A DNA stretch of 64,000 nucleotides from Seminavis robusta. Lineage: Eukaryota; Bacillariophyta; Bacillariophyceae; Naviculales; Naviculaceae. The DNA lies in contig CAICTM010000059.1 in the NCBI GenBank assembly GCA_903772945.1, positions 62,001-126,000 of the forward strand, read 5' to 3'. Position numbers and translations under genes: made by a program. This document shows, one piece after another, positions 21,554 to 32,349 of this stretch; the stretch's first letter is position 1; every line of letters starts with the position of its first letter. The notes under the pieces were generated by a model. That model was not told where the DNA came from. It was given only the letters and a program-made list of their open reading frames with translations, and ran no database searches.

Positions 21554-24009
21554 ATGATGTTCTACAACTCTATTCTTTCTGGCATGTTTGCCTGCCTCTT
21601 TCTTTGCTGTCCACGGCACACGTACGTGCACGCCCAGGATGTCAACACTTTCTATCAAGTGCACGACCTGGTCCGCAATGGCTTCGGGGACTCCAACTTC
21701 AAGACGATTGTTAGACTTGCCTTTCATGATGCAATGGGGGGCGTGGACGGCAGATTACAAGAATCCGATTCCGAGCACAATGGCCTCTTGGGAGTGTTGG
21801 AAGACTTGGGCGATCTGTATGATGACAATCAAGCCGATCTCAGCCCCTTGGGCCGGTCGGATTTCTTTGCATGGGCCTATATCAGCGCATTCTATCGTAA
21901 GTCAGCCCAAAGCAACACGATGGACGTGTGGCTGAATTGCAATGGCTATTGCTCAATTTCAATTCACGTTTGATATTAAATGTTCTGTATTTTGACTTTT
22001 TTAATTCCACTCCACAGTGACAGTTCCTGGCAATCCCCCGTGGGTTCCCTTGAACTTTGGAAGGGCAGACGTGGGCAATGGAGCCTCTGAGGACAAGCCT
22101 CCTGGTGGAGAGTTTGGCAGCCCGGACCATTCGGCTGTTCTCAGCTATTTCTCCTCCAACTTTGGCTTTAGTGAAAATGATGCTGCAATCATTCTCGGTG
22201 CTCATACGTTGGGCGGAGCAGACACTGGGAATTCGGGCTTTACTGGGTATGCAATCAATTGACTGACGAAATGTACATGTAGCTCCTTGGTTGCTCTGTT
22301 CTTACTCACTCGTTACTTGCAACAAATCCGTTCATCCGCATCCTTTTCAGTGACTGGACGGACACTCCGGACACGTTTGATTCTGAATATTACGAGACAA
22401 TGGAGGATCCTGGAGGCAGCGGTCGCTGGGAGCAGGTTGAGGAAGGCGACGTATTCCAATGGCGTTGGGGATGCAATGGTGGAGGAGGTTGCCGTGACCT
22501 TATGCTGAATGTTGGTATGTCGTGTCGATCTCTTTGAACTGTTTCAACGTTGGACGTGGGAGTTCCTTTGGATAACTCACGCTGCTGTACTTTATTCCTT
22601 GCCGTACCGTACAGACATGTCGCTTATGTTTGATATCACGTACGACAGTGAAGGTCGTGCCATCCTCCCAGCAGGATCTAGCTGCGACTCGGATCGTATC
22701 TTTGATGATTGCTTTCCTCGGCGGAGTGGTGGCACTGAGGACGTTGTCTCTGAGTTTTCAGGAGGAGGTAACGATGACAGCTTTCGTTCCCAATTTGCAG
22801 AGGTGTACGGTCGTCTGATTGACCGAGTCAAGACGTCCTCCTCTCTTAGTAGCATTTCGCAACCAGGGGATTGGCCCAATGGACTCGTAAGTACGACCCG
22901 TGATAATAAAGTCGCAGTGTATTGTCGTGAACCTCACGGACCAGCCAGGTAGACGCTAATCCGTTGCAAACTGTTTGTCTTGTGTGCGTGTGATTGTGTG
23001 ATTGTGTGAACAGGGTGATCTCAATGACGGTGACGGCGGTGACGGAGGTGACGGAGGAGGCAATGACAATCCTGACGGCAGTGGTGTCTGTTTCTCGGGA
23101 ATTGATACAGTGGAAGTCGAGAGCCGGGGACGCATCCCAATGAAAGATTTGAAGGTTGGCGATCTGGTTCGCAGTGGGCCCAGCAAGTCCGACTGGGAGC
23201 CCATCTATGGGTTTGGTCATTTGCACCCTACCAAATCTGCAGCGTACCTGCAGATCCACACCGAGGGGAATAGAACGCCTCTGGAACTGACGGGCAATCA
23301 CTTGATCTACAGCGTGGTCCAATCTACGTTGGAGTCTAAGCTGATCCCTGCAGCCCAGCTCAAGCCAGGAGACTTTGTGGAAGTGGTGGAAGTAATATCA
23401 GAGGGCGACAATGAGGCTGTACATGATGTGCACTTGCATTCCGTCACAGTGACCAAGATCACGAAGGTCAAAAGACGTGGGTTGTACATGCCATTGACTC
23501 CCAGCGGCAGAATCTTGGTGAATGGAGTCGTCTCCAGTTGCTACGTGTCTCTGAACGCTGAGCTGCCACCAAGTGTTGCCGAGTCGAGTTCCTGGTTCTT
23601 GTCAGAAAGTGCAGTGTTGCATTGGTGGCTAGCACCTCACCGCATTGCTGTAATGGCCGGCCTTTCTGGGTCCTTCATGGACGACATGGACGAGAATGGG
23701 TATCTCCAGTGGCTGATGTATGGAAAGAAATTGGCAGAGTACGCAGAAGACCAAGGTTTAATGATCCAAGTTGGATTGATTGGGTTTCCCTTGCTGGTTG
23801 TGTTGGCTGTCATCAACCTTTTGGAGGCTCTGGTTGGAGCTGCTGGAGTTCCCAAGTTGATCTTTTGGTTGCTAGTAATAGTCTGGCTGATCTGTACAAT
23901 CTGTACCGGTACAACAACGGTACAAGTTGGTCATGGCAAGCCTATGCATATTAATACCAGTACATGTACATGTACTGGGAAGGATCGCAACAAGAGCAGC
24001 CTGTTATGA
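21554..24009 (+). CDS. Secreted haem peroxidase fused to Hedgehog-type Hint (Hog) domain and membrane segments
   Basis: Exons 21554-21896, 22018-22246, 22351-22514, 22615-22886 and 23014-24009, all GT-AG and phase-checked, give 667 residues. Residues 1-25 are a signal peptide. Residues ~28-336 are a plant/fungal/bacterial-superfamily haem peroxidase: distal helix IVRLAFHDAMGG (Arg, His) and proximal helix AAIILGAHTLGGADTG (His ligand), then FTGDWTDTPDTFDSEYY and DMSLMFD. A Gly/Asp-rich linker leads to a Hog domain. This starts at Cys362 (SGVCFSGIDTVEVES), continues MKDLKVGDLVRSG, the TxxH motif LELTGNHLIYS (Thr429, His432), and ILVNGVVSSCYVS (Cys512). Then comes WWLAPHRIAVMAGL, matching the Hedgehog 'SCYA...AHRAFAPFRLAH' region. 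The C-terminus carries hydrophobic segments (IGFPLLVVLAVINLLEAL and IFWLLVIVWLICTI). The expected chemistry is thioester formation at Cys362 with release of the peroxidase, possibly joined to a nucleophile. The sequence shows the motifs; activity and adduct are inferred. Confidence 0.88.
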
Positions 24010-24954
24010 TCATGGTGGAGTACATCCTAGCGATACCCGTATCTTCTAGCCAGAGCCAGCTATAGAAGAGGATCGAAGTGAATTGAGTCGAGCTGTCTGC
24101 TAAATAGAATAAGTTTAAGTCTTTTCGATTTCTTTGTTAAGGCTTTTAGACCTGATGTCTTAGTTACCAAAGAGCGTCAGTCGGGTCGATCGGAGTGCGT
24201 CGAGGTGCGAGCTTGATTCACAATTTTTAATTAGAGACTTCTGTCGATCCAACCAAAATGAGACGTTGAATAGTTGACTGTAATGCTTTGGATACCAAAG
24301 TGGAATGCATTTTTAATTAAAGAAAGCGCAAGTGTTCCGAGTGGCATCAACTCCCCCACAAAACAAGCGCGACACAAGGCTGCATGATAGCCAGAGCACC
24401 AGAAGAGCATTGCACATGAATGAATGAAAGAAACCAGTGATCCCACATGTACAAAACGAAGCGACCATGATGACTGTCACTCCATCATAACAAACACAAC
24501 AAACACAACAGACAACAAGAAACAACATCGCTACAGACTACAGTACTACAGTAGCTAGATCATCTGTCTGCTCTGTCGCTCTCTCTACTCCAGCATTGCT
24601 GAAGCTTCAATCGAATTCCATCGTCAAGCCAAGATCAAGCCAAGCCATTGTGTCACCGATATACGTGGAGACTTCCTTCATTGATGAGCAGCTGATATCG
24701 ATTGAATTGCTACTGCTAAGCTACGCAACGCTAGGATACAAGGCAGCGCAATGATCTCACGTCACGCGTTGGCTTTTGAAATTTTTCATTCAGTCACGAA
24801 TTGGAGTCACGTTTTATAGCTACAAAGAGGGTCAGGAAGATTCAGTCAAGTTTCAGCTGACTTGAACCTGGCTATCTTGCTAGCTAGCTAGCACCTCCAA
24901 CTTGCAGCTTACAACTTGCACACCCATCCAGGCACTTGGATTGGATCTGGCAAG
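24010..24954. other. Intergenic region, peroxidase-Hog 3' flank and FAS1 gene promoter
   Basis: About 0.95 kb with no supported coding frame. The region is unremarkable apart from ACTAC/TAGCTAG words near 24535-24560 and 24880-24895, just upstream of the FAS1 gene. Confidence 0.5.
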
Positions 24955-27900
24955 ATGATACTGCCAAGCTTTACAATTGTGATGCAACTCCTTGCTCTGA
25001 TCATTTTGCAATCTGCACTACAAGTACCAGCTTCATCAGACATCCAGCAGACACGCTATCTACAACTGCAACCACAACCACAAAACAGCTCTGCTTCTGC
25101 ATATGATCCCAATGCTACTGCCACTCCTACAGATACTCCTACAGATACAGATACACCAGCAAACTCAACACGCTCACCAGCACCAACGAATCAAGTATCG
25201 CCCGGCACCTTTGCCCCCACTCCAACGCCGACAATACCGGTACCACTGGAAAGTAACTCCACCGCGTGGCCAACTGCGGCAGTCACAAACGACACTTCAC
25301 AACAACTACCGGTACATGCCAATGCCACCATACGACAATGTATTCTATCCTTGTTTCAAGCCGACTCAAATGGCGACAATTATCTAGATGCGGCCAACGA
25401 ATACATTCACTGGATAAACCAGCTCGTGGAAAACGATAACACCACGGATCCGTCCTTGCCGGAAGAGACGTTATCATTTTCAACACTCACTCCCCCTCTG
25501 CAAGAACTATTCATCACATATGCGGCGACCTATTCCGAAACAGATCATCTCGATATTCATGGCGCAAGACCAGGAACTCTTGTTACATCGCTACAACAGG
25601 GTCAAAGTCTAAATGACTTGTGTGAGGAGGCATTGATCCTCGTGGCAACAAATCGAAACAACACAAGCACTCAAGATGGTGCTAGCAACAGCAATAGCAA
25701 TAGCAATAGCAACGCGACGGATGCACCAACAAGCGACGTTGTCCGGGGAGACTATCCAATCCACGAAAACATTACAACACGAAACGAAACCGACAGCGTT
25801 TTAGAAGCTCTTTCGAGTGCCCTTTTCAATGAAGGAGGAGTCCCCACTCTTGTCAGTCTCCTGCAGTTGGCAAACTTGACGGAGACTTTATCCATCGCAT
25901 CCAACATCACCCTCTTTGCCCCAAGTGACACTGCATTCAACCAAATGAATCCAGAAGAATTGGCATTTGTGCAGCTTCCAGAGAACAGGGAGCTTTTGGT
26001 TGATATCCTCACGTATCACATGCTACCTAACAGTATCCTCCTTTCCACTGACTTTGTGGGAGGAAACAAACTGACTATGGTGAATGGGCGGATCACCACT
26101 TTGGGAATAGACCCCCCGCGAGTCAACGAAGCAGTCGTGAGTACTCCAGATGTCATTGCTGCGAACGGTGTGATTCACGTCATTGGGAACGTTCTGCTTC
26201 CCAACGTGCAAAGTCTCTTCACAGTGCCAGCAAACGACTCGTCCGTGGACGCCGCCGCCGAAGCCCAAAATGGGACTGATCCAAATGCTGGAAACGCCAC
26301 TGTCGCTGATGCACCGTCTGCTCCAACAAATGAGACAAACACCAGCCCAGACGATAGTACTACGCCCACTGGATCCAACTCGACGGCCTCCGCTCAAAAT
26401 GCCTCTACACCAGCTGGTTTCAACGCCACAGGTCCAAATGCTACTGTACCAGCGATTCCCAACGCCACCAACAGCCCCAATGCGACTTCACCAGCTTTTT
26501 CCAGCAATACTTCATCAGCTCTGAACACCACTGCGCCGAGTTCATCACCAACTGTGGCCGGTGCTACGAGTCCCAGTCCCACTGTTGCCCCGACTGACAA
26601 TCCCGGGCCAGCCCCCACCACGAGACCCATGAATTCTACACCAGCGAATGTGTGGGAGCTTCTTTTGACGCTGGAGAACATTAATTTGTTTCTGAACGGG
26701 CTAGAACAAGTCAACGTTGATAAGCTGCTTATTGATACAACCGAAATCTTCACCGTGTTCGCACCGGTGGACTCTGTGGTTCTACTCAACGAAGAGATCC
26801 AGTTTTTTGTTGACAATATCAACACATGGAGCCAGCACTTGACGGACATTTTGGAGCATCATCTTGTTGCGGGATCCTCGTTTCTAGCAGCAGAACTTTT
26901 CAATGGAGTTGCGGGGGATACGTTGACGTCGCTTGCAGGCGAGCCAGTCACTGTGCAGAATGACACGGTGGGTGGTCAATCTATAACGCAATCGGACCTA
27001 ATCTCTGCCAACGGTGTGGTTCACCTGCTGGATGGGATCTTGGCCGTGGATCGGCTCACCCAGAATCTGGCACAAATGTTGGAGAGTGGCCTAGGCGTAG
27101 CAACGAACCAGCGGCGGTTGCAAGATGGTCAAGAGTTTGCCAGAGTCGTTGGACTTCTCACTTCCACTGGGCTGATATCAGGTCCACGGCTCACGGAGAG
27201 ATCCATAAATGGTGCAACACTGCTGGCGCCCACAAATGGTGCATTTGCGCAGTACCAAGAGGAAGAGAACTCTCGAGATCTGCTCCTATATCATATGATT
27301 CCGAGAAATGTGTATGCAGAGATTGATAGCGGAACCAAGATGTTGGTGTCGACTGAGCATCCGACCGCCGACATGTGGGTGACAGTAGACGATGCTGGAA
27401 TGCTCCATTTCAATGGGAAACGGGCAGTGAGCGAAGTGCTTGGTCAAAACGGGTAAGTCTGTCTCGCCGTGGTCGTCTGCAGCACTGCTAACGTGCACTA
27501 ACCGATTCTGCTTATCGAAAGGGTGTTGCACGTGGTGGAGGAACTACTGGAGCCACCCTCTCTGGTCGATCTCTTCAGTCTGACCAATCATAACAGCAAC
27601 CTCAACATTGACATCATGAATGAATTCCTTCTGGCGTCGGACAGCGAGTTCTGGGAGAGCATTGGAGCTGATGGACGCGTAACTTTGTTTGTTCCTGTTG
27701 ATGACTACTTGGAAAACAATACACGCATTGAAGATCGAAGTCGCTTAGTGTCACCTCTCTGGAGCCAGCACTTGCGCGATCTGCTGTCAAATTTGATACT
27801 GTCACGGCCGTTCTCAAAAGATGAGTTGCTAGCTGTTGCTTCAAGAGGGGCAACTGTGCTCCCGACAATTGGCATGCAAAACTTGACAGTTGAGGTGGAC

Positions 27901-30900
27901 GTTGGAGGCACACTCGCAGTCGGCGAAGGCCGAGTGCTCTATCCTCCAATTTCCGCAACCAACGGGTGAGTGTCCCGACTCCCTTGATGGAATAGCGATT
28001 CCTTGCCGTACTGACCTTGCTGACTACTTCTTGTGTTGCCTTACAGTATCGTTCACATCTTGACCTCGCTCCCCCTTCCTCCATCCGTAACAAGCTCTGT
28101 CATGGATCTTCTTCCATCAATCTCGAACAATTCCAACCTAGTGAACATCATTTTGGATGCTGGTCTCGACCGCATTCTGTCGAGTCTGTCCCCTGTCACG
28201 TTCTTTGCACCTGCCGAAGATTTTTTTGGCATTCCGACCACTGAGCTTGCTGACATGATTGAAAATCACATTTTTGAAGGCATTTTTTACTTCGACGAAC
28301 TTTTAGGGATGGACGGGACAGTGATCACGTCTGTGAACAGCAAAGAGTGGGTCGTTAGTGTATTGGACAGTTCGGTTTTCCTCCAGGCAGAAAGAGGAAG
28401 TTCCGTTGTGGCGAGGCTTGAAACTCCATTTGACTTGCTCGGGAATAACGGTGTCCTGCATCGTGTCGATGCATTGCTTTCTGACATTGGCGCACCACTG
28501 ACTCCTAATCCCAATTCCACTAACCCACCGAATGCGACAGTGCCGGCACCCACGAGCAGCCCTACTTCCCTCAATGTAACTCTTCCTACGCGTCCCAATG
28601 TTACCACACCTAATCCCAATTCCACTATCCCACCCACAGTGCCGGCACCTACCAGCAGCCCCACTCCCGTCAATGCAACTCTTCCCACGCGTCCCAATGC
28701 TACTTCTCCAGCACCAACACCGGCAGCTCAAAACGCAACGTACCACCCCAGCGGCGGTCCGACCAGTAGCCCAACAGTAGGCAGCCCCACCCCTGGTCCA
28801 TCGACCAAGCCTCCGCTCATGCCGGTTGCCACGTTCAGTCCTACAGCATCTAACGAATCATCTGCTGCCCCAACAGTGTCCTCAAGCGGTACGAATGCGT
28901 CAGCTGCTCCTGTGCCTACACCAGCACCAACCGGCAATGTGACCAACGTCAGGGTAAACACCAGCTTCGTAATCTCCAACACAAACGGACTGACATCTCT
29001 TGATGTGAGCCTACCCGAGAATGCCATGGTATTGAACCAGGGATACACTGACTTTGTACAACAACTTGTCGCTGACGTTGAAAAATCGCAACAACGACGC
29101 TTGCGCGGCAGTCCGCAAGATAGAAGGCTAAGCGCGTCCTTGGATGCTGGATCCCGGCCTTCATTGTATGGGGTACACGACATGACTTGTCCAACAGGTC
29201 AGACACCTCCCATCCCTGACAACGCCGCCTGCCAGACTGTGTACGGCCGCTACGATTTGATCGTCAGCGATGAAGATCCGATCGCTGTTCATGCCAAGTA
29301 TGAAGACGAAACAGCAAAGGCGATAGACGAAGGAAAACTTCAGAGCAGTTTGGATGCCGCAGCCTCTGACTCTCCATTCACTGTCATTGGTGCTGCAAAG
29401 ACGGCTGATGACCAAAGCACTGAAGTGCCAACTGCTGACGACGGGAACAAGATGGAGTGGTGGATGATTCTTATAATTGTGCTGGCGTCTGTCTCGGGTT
29501 GCTGCTGCATGGGAGTCGCATTAGCATTCTTCATGTTGAGTTCAAGGAAAAAGGACCAAGATCTGGAGAAGCTTGTGGTCGCAGATGAAGGGTTAGGGCC
29601 GTCGCCAACACCAAATGGTCCTGTAACTGTTGTGGAACTGGAGGATGGATTGTTTGATGACAGCGACGCAGAGGACGAAGACCCCCATATCTCGGAGGAA
29701 CGCGACAACGATTCCTGGAAGGAGGATGATTCGACTGTGAATGAAATTCATGAAGACCCGAGCGAGCATACTGACAGTGATTCAGAATGGGAAGAATCCG
29801 GAGACAGCGATTCAGAAGACGGCAGCGATGATGGGTTGGAGCGATCTCCGCTTTACCCCTTACCGAAGAGCGTTATTCACGATGATTCGGATGATGACGA
29901 CACGGAGAAGATGGAAGCGCAACCATTCTGGGATGATGCTGACTCAAGTCGTGACGAATGGCTTGGCGATGATGCAACGGTGCAAGTTGAGGAGAGCGTC
30001 GCTGGCGCCGTTGACGAGGAAAGTGACTATGATGACACGTGGGAGCATGAGAACGAAGACGGAAAGAAAGATGATGAGGAGCAGGACAATATCGTGGCCG
30101 AAGCTGACCCGTTGTTGAGAGAGAACTTTGCGGAGGATCCTCCAATTGCAGCAAGCAACGGCGATCCTCCGACGGGAAATTCTGGTGAGACTGTTTATTC
30201 GGTCGAAATTCCTTCAGTCTCACCGTCAGGGGTTGAACCCGAAGAATCTGTTCCCTCGGACAACAGCAGTAGAAGTGACCAAAAAGAGGGCGGCTGGGAA
30301 GACGACTCTGATTCGGTAATCGACGATGCTGGTGAATCTCTCTTTGATCCGAAGAACGAAGCCCCGTCGATGTCACTGGCCTTGGGCGATGCAGGCTCTG
30401 ATTCTGAGACGGGTCCTCGAGAATCAGAGAATGTTCGCGCGCCAATGATGGCGGATCCTCTTGATGACGAGAGTGCCGCAGCGTCTGGAATCGACGAAGT
30501 GGGTGCCGCTCAGCCGATGGCCCCCCTTAATGATGCGGGTTCAGGAGTGTTATCGGATGCAGACGAATGCATGGAGGAATTGCTCTCGGCCAACGCGGAT
30601 AGGAGTTTGCGAAACGATGACGATAATGTTTCCTGCGTCTACGCAACGTCTGATGATCATTCATGCGACGGTGGCGATGAATGGGAAGACGAGATGACAG
30701 ACGGGGGCAACGACGATGAAGTGACCACTCACGCCGAAGAACGATCCAATCATCCATCTATTGGGGGAGGGACTGCCAGTCATGCCGAAAATGGCGGCTT
30801 GGAAGGAACACCAGCTCTGACAACTGGTGCAGCATCTAGTTCTACAACACGAGCATCAACGGTTTCTGCCAGCAACTACCACAGCCGTTTCCTGGAATCA

Positions 30901-30951
30901 GATTCTTCAGAAGATGAGTGGGAAGATGAAGAGGAAAATAGCAAGGAATGA
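24955..30951 (+). CDS. Type I membrane protein with five FAS1 (fasciclin) domains, PT linker and acidic cytoplasmic tail
   Basis: Exons 24955-27452, 27522-27965 and 28047-30951 give 1,948 residues. ATG 24955 begins a signal peptide (MILPSFTIVMQLLALIILQS). Five FAS1 adhesion domains lie at about 280-417, 562-698, 725-843, 846-993 and 997-1130. Typical signatures are ITLFAPSDTAFNQM, LTYHMLPNSIL, ANGVIHVIGNVLLP, FTVFAPVDSVV and NGVLHVVEELL. Asn/Thr/Pro-rich linkers full of N-x-T sequons imply heavy glycosylation. Around 1360-1432 is the module CQTVYGRYDLIVSDEDP shared with the left-edge protein. A transmembrane helix (MILIIVLASVSGCCCMGVAL) lies near 1451-1479. A ~470-residue Asp/Glu/Ser-rich tail ends DEWEDEEENSKE. 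Both introns are phase 2 inside the Asn-Gly of the NG(V/I)xH motif that closes a FAS1 domain. Role: surface adhesion or matrix protein, inferred from the family. Confidence 0.92.
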
Positions 30952-31632
30952 CGCTGCTCGTAATCATGCAAGCACGTCATGGCGAACGTGCGAGCCCCTG
31001 CTGGTAGAGCTTATCACCCGGCTGTCCATTCTGCAAGTCCAGAACAAGCGATTTTTCCAATCAACAGGTATGCGAATGACGACATAGATGGCGCGATTTG
31101 CTGCCATGGCTCAATAGCCTTTGCAGCATCTATAGTACGGACTCCTACAAAGTTGTTAGAACGTTTCCGGACCGGACAACTATCGTGTACTTTGACTGCC
31201 GTTCGCACCTGGTAAACTTTTAGGGGGCGGAGTTGACGGATCTGTTTGGGGGCTGGAGACGACTACAAAGTGGCATGGGTTAGTTAGGTGATTGGATTTT
31301 AGCCGTTGCTTGCGTACAATGTCAGATGACTTTTTACATCGACAGGCTCGGGTTTTCGTGAGAAGGTCACATACAAAAGCAAGCCTCGGAATTGACACAC
31401 ACAAAGTGTTGGCATCCGATCCCTCCGACAGGAAACGTACGGTACTGTACAAGAGAAATAGACGCGAGAGCTCGCTTGATGAACAGCAAACAACAACTCT
31501 GCCGCAACCTTTTCAGCCAAGGTGCATGGATTGGAGGACGACATTCAGCTCGAGCGAGAATACTTAGTACCGATACCTGGTACCACCGTTGCTGATTGAC
31601 GCCAACAAAGGGGCTTCGAGTTCATTGCCAAA
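30952..31632. other. Intergenic region
   Basis: About 680 bp downstream of the FAS1 gene. Several short frames are open here but none shows a recognisable motif; I see no supported gene. Confidence 0.5.
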
Positions 31633-31983
31633 ATGTCGATTGTTACCCTCATTGCCATTGACGACGATCCCATTGCATTCGCCAATCCTGATTTCATCCG
31701 CGTCCCTCGACAATCGATCAAGTATTTCTCGCTTAGTGCGCCTCGAGATGTGAGACAGCAGTTTGAGAGAAGAGCCACAGAGTTTGAACGGCGCCTTACG
31801 ATTGAGTGGCAAGGAAACGCTGGACGCCTGAGTCACCGTGTGGATTTACATGAAATGGTTTCTTGGGTCGAGTTTGGAAGGCTCCAACACGTCAACTGCT
31901 ACGAGGACAGCGCAGGAAACATCCGAAAGCTCCATCACACTTTTGTCTTTCTACCAAGCTCGGGTTCCTTTGGGATCATCTGA
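31633..31983 (+). CDS. Small protein of unknown function
   Basis: A 116-residue single-exon frame beginning MSIVTLIAIDDDPIAFANPD and ending FVFLPSSGSFGII. The ATG is in an AAAATG context. The composition is ordinary for a globular protein, with alternating hydrophobic residues and a charged central helix (FERRATEFERRLTIEW), and I see no signal peptide or membrane segment. It stands alone between the FAS1 gene and the next gene on the same strand. I do not recognise a family, and it could be chance. Confidence 0.45.
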   Translation: MSIVTLIAIDDDPIAFANPDFIRVPRQSIKYFSLSAPRDVRQQFERRATEFERRLTIEWQGNAGRLSHRVDLHEMVSWVEFGRLQHVNCYEDSAGNIRKLHHTFVFLPSSGSFGII

Positions 31984-32349
31984 TACTACGAATGAAAGAA
32001 GTAGCCATGGACGGGTGACATAGCCGATGATGACTTGTTAGGCATGCATGCTGTAGCTAAAATAACACATCTAGCCTGTCATCTTATATTGAAGATTCCG
32101 GTACTGTATCCCATGATGGTGGCGACAGGATCAAACGCGCCTAGCTAGCTAGCCGGAGTGGGATCTGGTCCATGGAATACGGGAAGGGCTTGCCACCAGG
32201 AAATCGTTTGAAAGCCTTGCAGGCTTCTAGTCGAATCTTTCATCCTGGAATTTTAAAGAACGCAAGATCCTCTTTTCGTCAATCATTGCTGTGTACCGGT
32301 ACCCGGTACCGGTACCTTGTACCTGCTTCCTTCATAAAATCAACCCACC
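31984..32349. promoter_or_regulatory. Short intergenic region upstream of the 611-residue protein
   Basis: About 365 bp with no gene. It contains a CTAGCTAGCTAG stretch near 32140-32152 and an overlapping GTACCGGTACC palindrome cluster at about 32294-32320, within 60 bp of the start codon. Confidence 0.4.
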
